Positions 8,169-16,638 of a DNA stretch of 64,000 nt are shown piece by piece. Numbering within the stretch: the first letter of the stretch is position 1; every line of letters begins with the position of its first letter. Location of the stretch: NCBI RefSeq assembly GCF_009870825.1, contig NZ_WTWY01000022.1, positions 21,489 to 85,488 on the forward strand, read 5' to 3'. Made by a program: the position numbers and the translations under genes. This DNA is from Paenibacillus sp. USDA918EY (GTDB taxonomy: Bacteria; Bacillota; Bacilli; Paenibacillales; Paenibacillaceae). The notes below the pieces were generated by a model. That model was not told the origin of the DNA. It did no database searches and worked only from the letters and a program-made list of their open reading frames with translations.

Positions 8169-10709
8169 TTATTCGCTTTGGGGTTTCTCCTCCGTCACAT
8201 AGAAACTTTGGCTGCCCAGCTCGATCCGTTCGCCCAGCATTTCGTCGTACAACGTAAGCTTCCAACCTCCCCCGCCCAAGTTTCGGTACCTGCCGCTGGT
8301 GAAGCTTGCCGAATAAGCGTTCCGTGCTCCTTCGTTCAAATCCGTTCCAAGGCTCACCTTCTTTTCTTGGGATTGTCCGCTTGGATCCGTTATTCGCAAG
8401 ATCAGCTTATGATCGTATGCCCCGGTTTCATTGGCGTCATCACGCTGCAGATCGTAACTCATCGCGATGTTCACCGTTTCGCTTTTCTCTGCCATGCTGC
8501 CGCTCAAATTCAGAACCGACAAGGTGTACGGATATGCGGAGATCTGTGTCAGGCCCGTTTTTGGCCGGATCATCCCCGGTTCAAGCTCGAGCGAAGCCGC
8601 ATCGATAAATCCGGTCGGTTCCTCCTCCGGTTTGGTCAGGTGATTTCCGGTTATTTCCGATCCAAATACAAGCTTGAGATCCGATATGTTCACGGATTTC
8701 GGCAGTTTAGCCCTAAACGCGACCTGCTGCCTTGCTCCCGGCGATGCCGGCTTTTCCGGATGAACCGCTTCGGCCTCGTATATTTCCCCGTCCCCGGTCT
8801 CGTAATAGGCATAAAACCGTGGAAGCTCGATGCGGCGTTTCCCCCCGCTGTCCAGCAGCATTTCCGTGAATACGATGTTGGCGTGAGATCCTTCATACAC
8901 GCTGGTTTGACAGTCAAAAAGTTGAAGGCTTTTGCCCGCCATGGACAGCGCCAAGCCCTTTTCCGGTTTCACCGCCTCCGCCGCGGTAATGACGTTCGGG
9001 GTGCTCAAGGACAAAAACGGCGTTTTTTCTTCCTTATCGAGCGCATAAAGGATGACCTTCAGCGTTTTGAAGGGTTGGGTATACGGAATATGCGCAAGCA
9101 CGTTCATCTCGGCGCTTTCCCCCGGACGCAGGGCGGAAACTTCCCGATCCATCCATATTTCCGTCGTAGACGAAAGATCCAGCAAATCCGCCTTCAGCGA
9201 TCCTTTCAACGCCGGCAGTTCCAGATCGACCGATTGCGTATTCGTCAGCTTCAGTTTGACCGCCAGGATGTCTTCGTCCTTCCATGGTAAACGCCGCAAG
9301 GACTCCAACGTGTAATTAAACCCGCCGAAAGTGTTGGTCTCGGCATACGTTACCCCCTTTTGCGCGTCGGTTTGCGGGCGATAGGGAATGACAAAATAGG
9401 CTATAGGCAGGTTGATCTTCCCCCCGACGCTCGCCCCGGTGGTATTCCCGGTTTGCGGGGTATCCTTCGTATTCCCGTCTCCAGCCTGCTCCTTACCGGC
9501 GGATTCGATCCATTCCAGGCGCAGCGCGTCCTGCTCTACCTCAAGCGGGATTTGCGCGCCAATCGGAATGATTTTCTCTTCCATCGGCTTTAAGGCGAGG
9601 CCGCTTAATCCTTTGGAATCGACCGGAAACGATTTTCCGGATGAGGTTCTCACGTATAAGTTATACGAAGGGAGCGTCACCGGCTTGTTCCCGTTATTTT
9701 TCAACCGGAATTGAATCGACCATATGGCCTTCCCGTTTTCCGCCGAGACGCCGGCATTTTGGAGTTGGGCTTCCACGCTGTTTTGATCGATCATCATTTT
9801 TTTGACGGCGCCCTGGCCCACGATAAGATTCGGCACTGTGGCAGGAGGGAGCCGAAAGGCGAATTTCGCGTACTCCAGCTGCAGGGCGTCATCCTTTTGC
9901 GTAAATTGAAGTTTCATGCGATCCGTTGGGATATTCGGAGGGATTTCGCATAGGTACGAAATGAGCTTTTTTTCGCCGGGCTGCACCTTAAACACGGTTG
10001 TGGCACCCAGTGCAAGCTTAAACATGCTGCCTCCGCCCGATACGAGATACGCGGCGTATCCCGGGTCTTCCAGCACCTTTTTCCCCCGGTTCGTCAAGGA
10101 AAAACCGACCTTCGCATAGGTTTTCCCGCCGTACTTCAATACCTCAAGCGATTCGCCCCGGGCCGTCACCGGCATATTGTCCAAGATGGTGTTCAGGCTT
10201 TTGCCGTAAGGGGTCTCGTTAGAGCCATTCGCAGGCACCCCAAACGTTCCGGCCAGCTTCAGGTACCCCTTTGTACCGGCATCCCAAACATACAGCGGGA
10301 TTGTGATTCCTTTGAGCGACTGGATTTGCTTCAGGTTCGCATAATAGGTAACCCGCAGCGTTTCCTCGGGTTGAATCGTCTTTTTCGCCGCGTCCATGCT
10401 GACCGGATGCCCCATGATCAGGGAGCCGCCGGGCGTCTTGACCTTCGAAAAAAAATTCAGCAGGCTGACGCTGCCGCTCCCCGTATTTTTGTAGCTCAGC
10501 GTATACGTCAGTATGTTCCCTCCGGCCTGCGACCATAAGTTCACGTCTTCCAGCGTGACTTTCATGCGGGAGCTGATCGCGATCGAACCCAGGCTGCTTG
10601 TCACCGCCATACCCGGCGTACCGGAAGCCGCCTCGGTAACGGCCGGCGGATACTGGCTGATGAGCAGCAAGCTGAACAAGATTCCGCAAAATTTTGTGAC
10701 GTTTCTCAT
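8169..10709 (-). CDS. Secreted protein of six repeated beta-rich units, unknown function
   Basis: I do not recognise a characterised family. From the ATG at 10709 (GGAGGA six bases upstream; an ATG at 10715 is too close) the product is 846 residues with a Sec signal ending near AVTEAASG. The rest divides into about six units of 100-120 residues. Each has a V/L-x-L-x-N-x-G strand pair followed by an L-x-P-G/M-E turn and an IP...LxLxxxD close, for example KNTGSGSVSL, TNRGKKVLED, KNNGNKPVTL and LTNTQSVDLEL, with turns at QPEETLRV, QPGEKKLI, KPMEEKII and RPGESAEM. This resembles the DUF4352/Ig-like folds of exported Bacillales proteins. It is the last gene of the operon 15166-8169, 95 bases after the HlyD-like adaptor. 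No sortase signal or membrane anchor is seen. Confidence 0.75.
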   Translation of the reverse strand: MRNVTKFCGILFSLLLISQYPPAVTEAASGTPGMAVTSSLGSIAISSRMKVTLEDVNLWSQAGGNILTYTLSYKNTGSGSVSLLNFFSKVKTPGGSLIMGHPVSMDAAKKTIQPEETLRVTYYANLKQIQSLKGITIPLYVWDAGTKGYLKLAGTFGVPANGSNETPYGKSLNTILDNMPVTARGESLEVLKYGGKTYAKVGFSLTNRGKKVLEDPGYAAYLVSGGGSMFKLALGATTVFKVQPGEKKLISYLCEIPPNIPTDRMKLQFTQKDDALQLEYAKFAFRLPPATVPNLIVGQGAVKKMMIDQNSVEAQLQNAGVSAENGKAIWSIQFRLKNNGNKPVTLPSYNLYVRTSSGKSFPVDSKGLSGLALKPMEEKIIPIGAQIPLEVEQDALRLEWIESAGKEQAGDGNTKDTPQTGNTTGASVGGKINLPIAYFVIPYRPQTDAQKGVTYAETNTFGGFNYTLESLRRLPWKDEDILAVKLKLTNTQSVDLELPALKGSLKADLLDLSSTTEIWMDREVSALRPGESAEMNVLAHIPYTQPFKTLKVILYALDKEEKTPFLSLSTPNVITAAEAVKPEKGLALSMAGKSLQLFDCQTSVYEGSHANIVFTEMLLDSGGKRRIELPRFYAYYETGDGEIYEAEAVHPEKPASPGARQQVAFRAKLPKSVNISDLKLVFGSEITGNHLTKPEEEPTGFIDAASLELEPGMIRPKTGLTQISAYPYTLSVLNLSGSMAEKSETVNIAMSYDLQRDDANETGAYDHKLILRITDPSGQSQEKKVSLGTDLNEGARNAYSASFTSGRYRNLGGGGWKLTLYDEMLGERIELGSQSFYVTEEKPQSE

Positions 10710-10810
10710 TTCCATTCCTCCGGTCGTTGTCCTATTTTATCCAAACATGACATCCCCTTTTTCATGCGCTATGGGAACCTAAAATCCCTGCCGCCGGGAG
10801 AGGCGGCTAT

Positions 10811-11968
10811 CTACTTATGGACACGCGTACCGTCCACGATGAGGTCGTTGCTGTCTACGATAACCTCCTGTTCATCGAATAGCCCCTCGGTGACAGCCGA
10901 TGTCGTATCGTTCGAATCGATCACCTTCACGTTCGTGCGAACGGCATAATAAGCGTTGCCAAGCGGCCCTTCCTTTTCTTGAAGGGTGAACACGTAGGTC
11001 CCCTCCTGATCTTTATGGATTGCCTCTTTCGGCACCAGGATCGCGTCGCCGTTTGTGGACTTGGCGATGTTCACGCGCAGCTGCTCTCCTCCATGCAGGG
11101 AAGAGTCTTTCAGCAGAATCTCGACCTGCTTCATGGATGAGGGCGCCTTTCCACCTAAACCGTTTAGCTCGCTGTCTGCAGAATCGTTTATCGTGCTGCC
11201 TGTTGAACCTCCCGCTCCTCCGATCTTCTCGACGATTCCGGTGATCGGCGGATGCTCTTCTTGATCGGCCAGCTTGATGTCCTTCAGCGTTTCGCCTACG
11301 GCGAGCAAGGAGGCGACCTCCGAAGGCATAAGCAGCTCAGCTTTATATCCTTTAGCTGCATTCGCGATCACGACATCCGGTTTGCCGGTGGAACTAAAAC
11401 CCTCCAGTGCGCCGACATCCATGATGATGCCGTCGAAGGGGGCCGTAATTTGCTGATTGTCCGCAAGCTGTTCTTGAAGATTTTGAATATGCTTCTGCTG
11501 AACGGACACATCGACTTTGGCCGATTCAAGTGCGGCAGCGGCGCTGATTCGGGCGGCCTCGTCCTCCGCCTGCATCGCTTGCATCACATTGTACTGGAGC
11601 TGCTCCATCGACAATTCCAGCTTCCGTAATGCGGACTTTTCATCCGCCAGCTGCTGCTGCACATCCCTGCCTTCATATTGGATCAGCGCTTGTCCCTTTT
11701 GCACGGCGTCTCCTTTTTTGACAAGGATATGGTTTACCTTCCATCCGGCCGGGTTGGACAACGCTCTTATTTCCACAGGGATCGCTTCCGCGCTTTCTTC
11801 ATAGGCATGAGTCATCGCCCCTTTGCTGACCGTTATGGTGAGTACCTTCGGCATCGTAAGCGACTGCAGCGTATTGCCGGCAAAAGTGAACAGAAGGAGA
11901 AGTCCTGTAAACAAACCTGCAATCAGGCGGATTTTGCGTTTTCTTGATGGGGTTATATTATCTTCCAA
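10811..11968 (-). CDS. HlyD/MFP-family membrane-fusion adaptor
   Basis: Membrane-anchored adaptor of 385 residues. A short cytoplasmic tail and one membrane helix (IRLIAGLFTGLLLLFTFAG) precede a barrel-sandwich/lipoyl half (WKVNHILVKKGDAVQKGQALIQY), a coiled-coil hairpin of about 75 residues, the second lipoyl half (ITAPFDGIIMDVGALEG), and a beta-barrel with the ILVPKEAI motif near the end. This is the layout of MacA/YknX-type adaptors, but no MacB-type permease or ATPase lies nearby. The start is TTG at 11968 with AGGAG 11 bases upstream. The gene follows the MalG-like permease by 20 bases and precedes the large repeat protein, so it is co-transcribed with an importer, which is odd for an efflux adaptor. 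Confidence 0.88.
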   Translation of the reverse strand: MEDNITPSRKRKIRLIAGLFTGLLLLFTFAGNTLQSLTMPKVLTITVSKGAMTHAYEESAEAIPVEIRALSNPAGWKVNHILVKKGDAVQKGQALIQYEGRDVQQQLADEKSALRKLELSMEQLQYNVMQAMQAEDEAARISAAAALESAKVDVSVQQKHIQNLQEQLADNQQITAPFDGIIMDVGALEGFSSTGKPDVVIANAAKGYKAELLMPSEVASLLAVGETLKDIKLADQEEHPPITGIVEKIGGAGGSTGSTINDSADSELNGLGGKAPSSMKQVEILLKDSSLHGGEQLRVNIAKSTNGDAILVPKEAIHKDQEGTYVFTLQEKEGPLGNAYYAVRTNVKVIDSNDTTSAVTEGLFDEQEVIVDSNDLIVDGTRVHK

Positions 11969-11988
11969 AGGCGAATCAACTCCTAGAA

Positions 11989-12867
11989 CTAACCTTTAAT
12001 GCCGGACAATTGGATGCCCCGGGTAAAATACGACTCGGCATACAGGAACAGCAGGACCATGGGAGCCATATAAAGCGCCGAAGCGGCGAAGCCGATGCCC
12101 AGCGCGTCTTTGTTGATCCGGGCGAGATACAGCGATAACGGCTGCTTGGCGGCGTCCTGCAAAAATATAAGCGGCTGTTCGATCATATTCCAATAATCGA
12201 CGAACAGCAGAACGACCAGCGCTGCCAGACCGGGTTTCACAAGCGGCAAAATGATGCGCCAGAAAATCAGCCACTGTCCCGCGCCGTCCATCATCGCCGC
12301 TTCGGAATAAGCTCCGGGAATATGGGCCATGAATTGGCGCATCATGAACACGCCGAAGGCGCTGAAGATGCCGGGCAAAATGATCGAAGCCTCATGATTC
12401 ATCAGCCCCAGCTTGTCGATCACGATATAGTTGGGGACAAGGGTGACTTGAAACGGCATCAACATCGTCATCAAATAAACCATAAACAGCTTGTTCCTTC
12501 CCGGAAACCGCAGCTTGGCAAAAGCATAAGCGGCCAATGACGCGATCACGGTTTGACCTACCACGATGGGAACGACCAGCATGACGGAGTTCCAAAACAT
12601 GCGCATAAATTGGGTCGATAACATCAGCACCTCGGCATATTGCCCAAAGGAGATCCAATCCGGGATCAGCTTCAAATTGATGAAGGCGTCCTTGCCTCCT
12701 TTCGCCACATCCACCATTTGTCCGATCAAGCCGTAATTCGCCGTTATTTCCTGCTCCTTCATAAACGAGTTCGTTAGGATAAAGATGATCGGTGCCAGCA
12801 TCAGGACGGCGGCAAAAGCCAGCAGGAGCGTCAGTATCAGCTTAGGAAACCATCGCCATGTCTTCAT
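11989..12867 (-). CDS. Carbohydrate ABC transporter permease, MalG-like
   Basis: Inner-membrane permease of 292 residues for a CUT1 importer. The first helix is at residues 10-30 (LILTLLLAFAAVLMLAPIIFI) and the EAA loop reads SEAAMMDGAGQWLIFWRIILP. The C-terminus LYAESYFTRGIQLSGIKG is typical. The periplasmic loop after the first helix is longer than in most MalG proteins (ITANYGLIGQMVDVAKGGKDAF region). GGAGG lies six bases before the ATG, and the gene follows the MalF-like gene by 15 bases. It belongs to the operon that starts with the binding protein at 15166. Confidence 0.93.
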   Translation of the reverse strand: MKTWRWFPKLILTLLLAFAAVLMLAPIIFILTNSFMKEQEITANYGLIGQMVDVAKGGKDAFINLKLIPDWISFGQYAEVLMLSTQFMRMFWNSVMLVVPIVVGQTVIASLAAYAFAKLRFPGRNKLFMVYLMTMLMPFQVTLVPNYIVIDKLGLMNHEASIILPGIFSAFGVFMMRQFMAHIPGAYSEAAMMDGAGQWLIFWRIILPLVKPGLAALVVLLFVDYWNMIEQPLIFLQDAAKQPLSLYLARINKDALGIGFAASALYMAPMVLLFLYAESYFTRGIQLSGIKG

Positions 12868-12882
12868 GTTGTTCCTCCCCGC

Positions 12883-13764
12883 TTATTCCAATAGTTCCCG
12901 GAACCGCTTCTCTATGCCGAGCAGACCCGCGATCAGGATAACGATGCATCCCATCATAAGCGCTGCCGCCGCGGTCAGCTTCTGAATATCCAGCGAATAG
13001 AACATGTTGTTCATATAGTGCTGCAGCATGTAAATGCGGTCATAGGGATAGTCTCCCGCCAGCAAATACGTCTCCCGAAAGACTTTAAACGAGTTGATCA
13101 TCGACATGAGCAGGACGAAAAACATCGTCGGCGTCAAATATACGAGCGTAATATGGAACCATTGACGGATCGGCCCCGCCCCCTCCACTTGCGCCGTCTC
13201 GTAGTAATCCTTCGGAATGGACTGCAAGCCGGCCAGAAATAAAATGACGTTGTAACCGACATTTTTCCAAACGTACATCATGACGATAATCGCCATTGAA
13301 CCGTCCGACTGCATCCAGTCGATCCGTTCCTTGTGAAAATGATGCAGCCATGCGTTAAGCGTTCCGTTCCAGTCGAAAAGAAATTGCCAGAACATGACGA
13401 CCGATGCCACCGGCACGACCAGCGGCAGAACGAAGGATGTGCGGAGCCATCCCCGCAGGAACACGGATCGATTCAGCAGGACCGCCAGAAGCAGGGACAG
13501 CAGTATGAGGAGCGGGACGCTGATCCCCGTAAACAGGAGCGTGTTTCCGGCTGCCTTGCGGAAAGAGCTGCTGTCCATCACCGCCCGGTAATTATTGAAG
13601 CCGGCGAACCGGCCGCCAAGCGAACCGTCCGTAAACGATTCGTATATACCCATCACAAACGGAATGATGTAAAAGCAGGCGAAGCCGATCAGGCTGGGAG
13701 CCAAAAACCATATAGCCTTCATCCCGCCTTTGCGCATCCATCTCCTTAAGCTTCTCTTATTCAT
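12883..13764 (-). CDS. Sugar ABC transporter permease, MalF-like
   Basis: Permease subunit of 293 residues with the usual six-helix pattern: first helix AIWFLAPSLIGFACFYIIPFVMG and EAA loop YETAQVEGAGPIRQWFHITLVYLTPT. Its start overlaps the end of the binding-protein gene by eight bases, so translation is probably coupled. As with the left-edge importer, no ATPase gene is present; a shared MsmX-type ATPase is expected. Substrate unknown. Confidence 0.94.
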   Translation of the reverse strand: MNKRSLRRWMRKGGMKAIWFLAPSLIGFACFYIIPFVMGIYESFTDGSLGGRFAGFNNYRAVMDSSSFRKAAGNTLLFTGISVPLLILLSLLLAVLLNRSVFLRGWLRTSFVLPLVVPVASVVMFWQFLFDWNGTLNAWLHHFHKERIDWMQSDGSMAIIVMMYVWKNVGYNVILFLAGLQSIPKDYYETAQVEGAGPIRQWFHITLVYLTPTMFFVLLMSMINSFKVFRETYLLAGDYPYDRIYMLQHYMNNMFYSLDIQKLTAAAALMMGCIVILIAGLLGIEKRFRELLE

Positions 13765-15166
13765 TCAGGTATGTCGTAACCTTGTTCTGGATGAGCTTGG
13801 CGACATCATCCGCGGATTTCTGCCCGACAAAAAAAGCTTTGGACTCCTTAAGGATCATTTCCCGCACCGGTTCGGACTTGTATTCAACCTGATGAACCGC
13901 TCCGTTCACAAGGCTCTCCAGCAGATCCAATTCGGCAGGGTCGACTTTGACCGCCATACCATGCAGCGGCCCCTCCTCATAGGCTTTAACCGTCCCTTTG
14001 GCCTTCAATTCCTTGATCTGATCGGCAAATGATTTTTTGTTGATCGGAAATCCCGTTTTCATAGAAGGCGTTTGAAATTCTTCGGACATCATGAATTTTA
14101 TGAAGTCCCACGCTTCCGCTTTCACTTTGGAGTTCGAGTTCATGGAGATGCTCTCGTAAGGCCTGAAATATCCCCCGGCGGTCGTTTCCTGGGCATGAGG
14201 TTTCATGTAAAATTTCATATGTTCACCGTATTCCCTTAGAGTGACGAAATAGTCCTTCGGCGAGTTGATATGGACGGTTCGGAAATAAGCCGGGTTCCGC
14301 GGATCTTGGGTCACGATCTGATCGTCGTACATGGATTTGACCTGATTCATCAGACCGGTAAAGGGCTCCGATTCGAAATGGGCTTTGCGTTCTGCCACGT
14401 CTACAAATAAGTCATAATTGTCCATCGCGATGTCGGATAACAGGTTCTCGGGCTCGCCGAATACCAACGCTGAAGGAGATCCTTTGGAAGCTGCAAGCTG
14501 CTTTGCGGTATTCATAAAATCATTCCATGACCAGGACTTATCGTTCACCGAAACTCCGGCTTTGGCGATCGCGTCTTCATCTCCGGCAAATCCCTCCAGA
14601 AAAAAGGCGAGCGGCATGGCGTAAAGCCCCTTGCCGATTCGAACGTTATCCAGGATATTGCCGAAATAGTCCTCCTTTTGGAAGGTTGAATCCTTGTCCA
14701 TCCATTCCCCGAGATCCTCCAGCAGCTGATGCTTCACGTAGTTGTCGGTCGGCAAAATATTCACATATTCCGCGGATTGAAGCAGATCGGGGCCCTTGCC
14801 TGCCAGCATCGCCGTATTTGTGTTTTGAACGAATTTTTCGATATCCGCTTCCACGTGGGCATCGTCGGTGTAGGAAGACTGCAGGATAATCTCAACATTT
14901 GGGTGCAGCTGTTCGTATTTCTTTTTGGCTTGCTCAAACCGGTCATCCGGGAAAAACATCGAATAGACGATGGTCTTTTTTCCGCCGGAAACGGTATCAT
15001 CCTTCTGGGCCTTGCCCGCAACCGAACCACCGTCGTTTGTCCCCGCCGCGTCCTTGCTGCCGATTCCCGATTCCGACGCTTGCCCGTTAGGGCTTCCGCC
15101 GCTGCAGGCGGTCAAAAGGATTGCAAACAAACAGGTAATCCATAGTCCTGCTCCGATTTTCTTCAT
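13757..15166 (-). CDS. Extracellular solute-binding lipoprotein
   Basis: Binding protein of 469 residues for the importer encoded just downstream. The ATG at 15166 is chosen because GAGGAG lies nine bases upstream and because it gives a clean lipoprotein signal, MKKIGAGLWITCLFAILLTAC, with the lipid site in LTAC. A Ser/Gly/Asp-rich linker of about 50 residues follows before the folded part (KTIVYSMFFPDDRFEQAKKKYE). Conserved family features include GPDLLQS, LYAMPLAF and EAWDFIKFMMSEEFQ. It is the first gene of an operon continuing with two permeases, an HlyD-like adaptor and a secreted repeat protein. The ligand is unknown and the odd partners make a simple sugar less certain. Confidence 0.92.
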   Translation of the reverse strand: MKKIGAGLWITCLFAILLTACSGGSPNGQASESGIGSKDAAGTNDGGSVAGKAQKDDTVSGGKKTIVYSMFFPDDRFEQAKKKYEQLHPNVEIILQSSYTDDAHVEADIEKFVQNTNTAMLAGKGPDLLQSAEYVNILPTDNYVKHQLLEDLGEWMDKDSTFQKEDYFGNILDNVRIGKGLYAMPLAFFLEGFAGDEDAIAKAGVSVNDKSWSWNDFMNTAKQLAASKGSPSALVFGEPENLLSDIAMDNYDLFVDVAERKAHFESEPFTGLMNQVKSMYDDQIVTQDPRNPAYFRTVHINSPKDYFVTLREYGEHMKFYMKPHAQETTAGGYFRPYESISMNSNSKVKAEAWDFIKFMMSEEFQTPSMKTGFPINKKSFADQIKELKAKGTVKAYEEGPLHGMAVKVDPAELDLLESLVNGAVHQVEYKSEPVREMILKESKAFFVGQKSADDVAKLIQNKVTTYLNE

Positions 15167-15296
15167 CTGCAAGAACTCCTCGCCTCTATATTTTTTGAAA
15201 TTTGGATTCCGCCCCATTTTTCCGCTTCACTCCCCTTTCCTGGCTTTAAGGCCAGCCATCCTGCTTATCACCCGCTTTTCAAAATATAAAGGAAAG

Positions 15297-15307
15297 ATGT
15301 CACCAAA
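15297..15307. promoter_or_regulatory. Single 11-mer matching a direct-repeat motif near 20.5 kb
   Basis: ATGTCACCAAA lies 131 bases upstream of the binding-protein start. It matches ten of eleven bases of the repeated 11-mer at 20492-20502. An OmpR-type regulator gene sits between the two sites, so shared control is possible but only inferred. Confidence 0.3.
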
Positions 15308-15371
15308 CTTTCGCCTACTTGTGAACAAGTTGTCTCCAAAAACATATAGATTTTAATATCTGAAAAAAAGA

Positions 15372-15405
15372 CGGCAGACCGAACGATCATTCGTTCAGTC
15401 TGCCG
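15372..15405 (-). terminator. Rho-independent terminator after the lipoprotein gene
   Basis: Stem CGGCAGAC/GTCTGCCG, extended by a GAACGA/TCGTTC inner pair. On the minus strand it is followed by a run of T (plus-strand A run 15363-15369). It ends the two-component operon that runs from 18799. Confidence 0.9.
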
Positions 15406-15450
15406 CAAATAAGAGTATCTTTTTTTGAATGCATCCCTATTGCAAAGTGA

Positions 15451-16638
15451 CTATTGAAACTTAATAATAAACGACTGATTATACGAGTCGGGACTTGGCT
15501 CTGGACTCTTCTGATTTGCCGTTGAATATATTTTTCGCCCATTGATCAAAAGGCTGTCGTTTTGCGGACTCCAATCCATCCTCGACGGTAGGACCCCTTG
15601 ATAGACCGATTCGTTGTACAAGACGTTGTTTCCTTGAAGCTTGCCGGCAAAGATCGAGATGTCGTCGATGACTTTCTGGAAATAAGCGATATGCTTCCTG
15701 TCCTGCGATAATCGAAAGCCAAGGACCCGCTCCAGCAGGACGGAAAGAGCCGCATTTCGCCGATCGTATTCATAGAGCGTGCCTTCCGTGCCGAGAAAAA
15801 CGAATTGATCTTTGTTAAGCCACGCCGCCTGATCGCTTCTCGCCTCATTTTCGTATTGGATCTGAAAGGCGTCTCCGCTTATCGTTCCCATGCCGATATA
15901 AACGGCCCCCACATTTTTCTGCCAAACGATCACTACGCTTTGCCCGTCGTCGGACATCTTTACCGCCGAGACGCTGCCCTCGATTTGAAAGCCCTTTAGC
16001 GGATAGCGTTTGGCTTGCCCAGCGATCGTGTCATACACGGCCATTTGGATAGCCGATTCTTTAGGGGTGCTCTTTTCGGTACCGGGATGACCTTCGTCGG
16101 CGTCCGTGAAGAGATAGGAGATATACTTGCCGTTATCCGACCAAGCGGGGGCGGAGAGCAGTTCCTGACGCGGCTTTATGGCAGCGATATTTTTTTCCTG
16201 TCCGTCGGATAGCGAGATCAGCTTCACCTCGACGCTATCTTGCGCCTTCTTGAAACCGGTGATAAATTTGCCGTTTGGCGACAGCACGAGGTTCCACAAA
16301 CCGATGTCTAATTGCCGCATCATCTCAGGTTGTTCATAGGGAGGCGGGAATCGCTGTATGCTTTGCGTCAAAGTCCTGTCTGCGCCGGAAGCGTCCTGAA
16401 AAACACCAATAACGGATTCGGAATCCGCCCAACCAAGCAATGAATCGTCTTTTGCGTCCAAAATCGGAAGCCTATATATGGTTTTCACCTTAAACGGCTT
16501 GCTGCCTGAATCGGAAGTATGTTCAGCTTCGGTGCTTGGAATAATGATCGTTTCCGACCGCTGCCCCACTGCACATCCGGATAAGAAAATGATTAAGGTC
16601 AAAAACGCGCGCCATCCTGCAAATCGTTTGCGTATCAT
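15451..16638 (-). CDS. Lipoprotein with WD40/TolB-like beta-propeller repeats
   Basis: Surface lipoprotein of 395 residues. The ATG at 16638 overlaps the kinase stop by four bases and has GGAGGG six bases upstream. The signal MIRKRFAGWRAFLTLIIFLSGC places the lipid on the cysteine of LSGC. The rest shows repeated beta-propeller blades of the S-D-x-x-x-I-x-Y type: SPNGKFITGFKK, SDNGKYISYLF, SDDGQSVVIVW, SQDRKHIAYFQ and SPQNDSLLING. No catalytic residues are seen. It is the third gene of a response regulator-kinase-lipoprotein operon, so it probably senses or scaffolds the envelope signal read by the kinase. That role is inference from position. Confidence 0.85.
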   Translation of the reverse strand: MIRKRFAGWRAFLTLIIFLSGCAVGQRSETIIIPSTEAEHTSDSGSKPFKVKTIYRLPILDAKDDSLLGWADSESVIGVFQDASGADRTLTQSIQRFPPPYEQPEMMRQLDIGLWNLVLSPNGKFITGFKKAQDSVEVKLISLSDGQEKNIAAIKPRQELLSAPAWSDNGKYISYLFTDADEGHPGTEKSTPKESAIQMAVYDTIAGQAKRYPLKGFQIEGSVSAVKMSDDGQSVVIVWQKNVGAVYIGMGTISGDAFQIQYENEARSDQAAWLNKDQFVFLGTEGTLYEYDRRNAALSVLLERVLGFRLSQDRKHIAYFQKVIDDISIFAGKLQGNNVLYNESVYQGVLPSRMDWSPQNDSLLINGRKIYSTANQKSPEPSPDSYNQSFIIKFQ

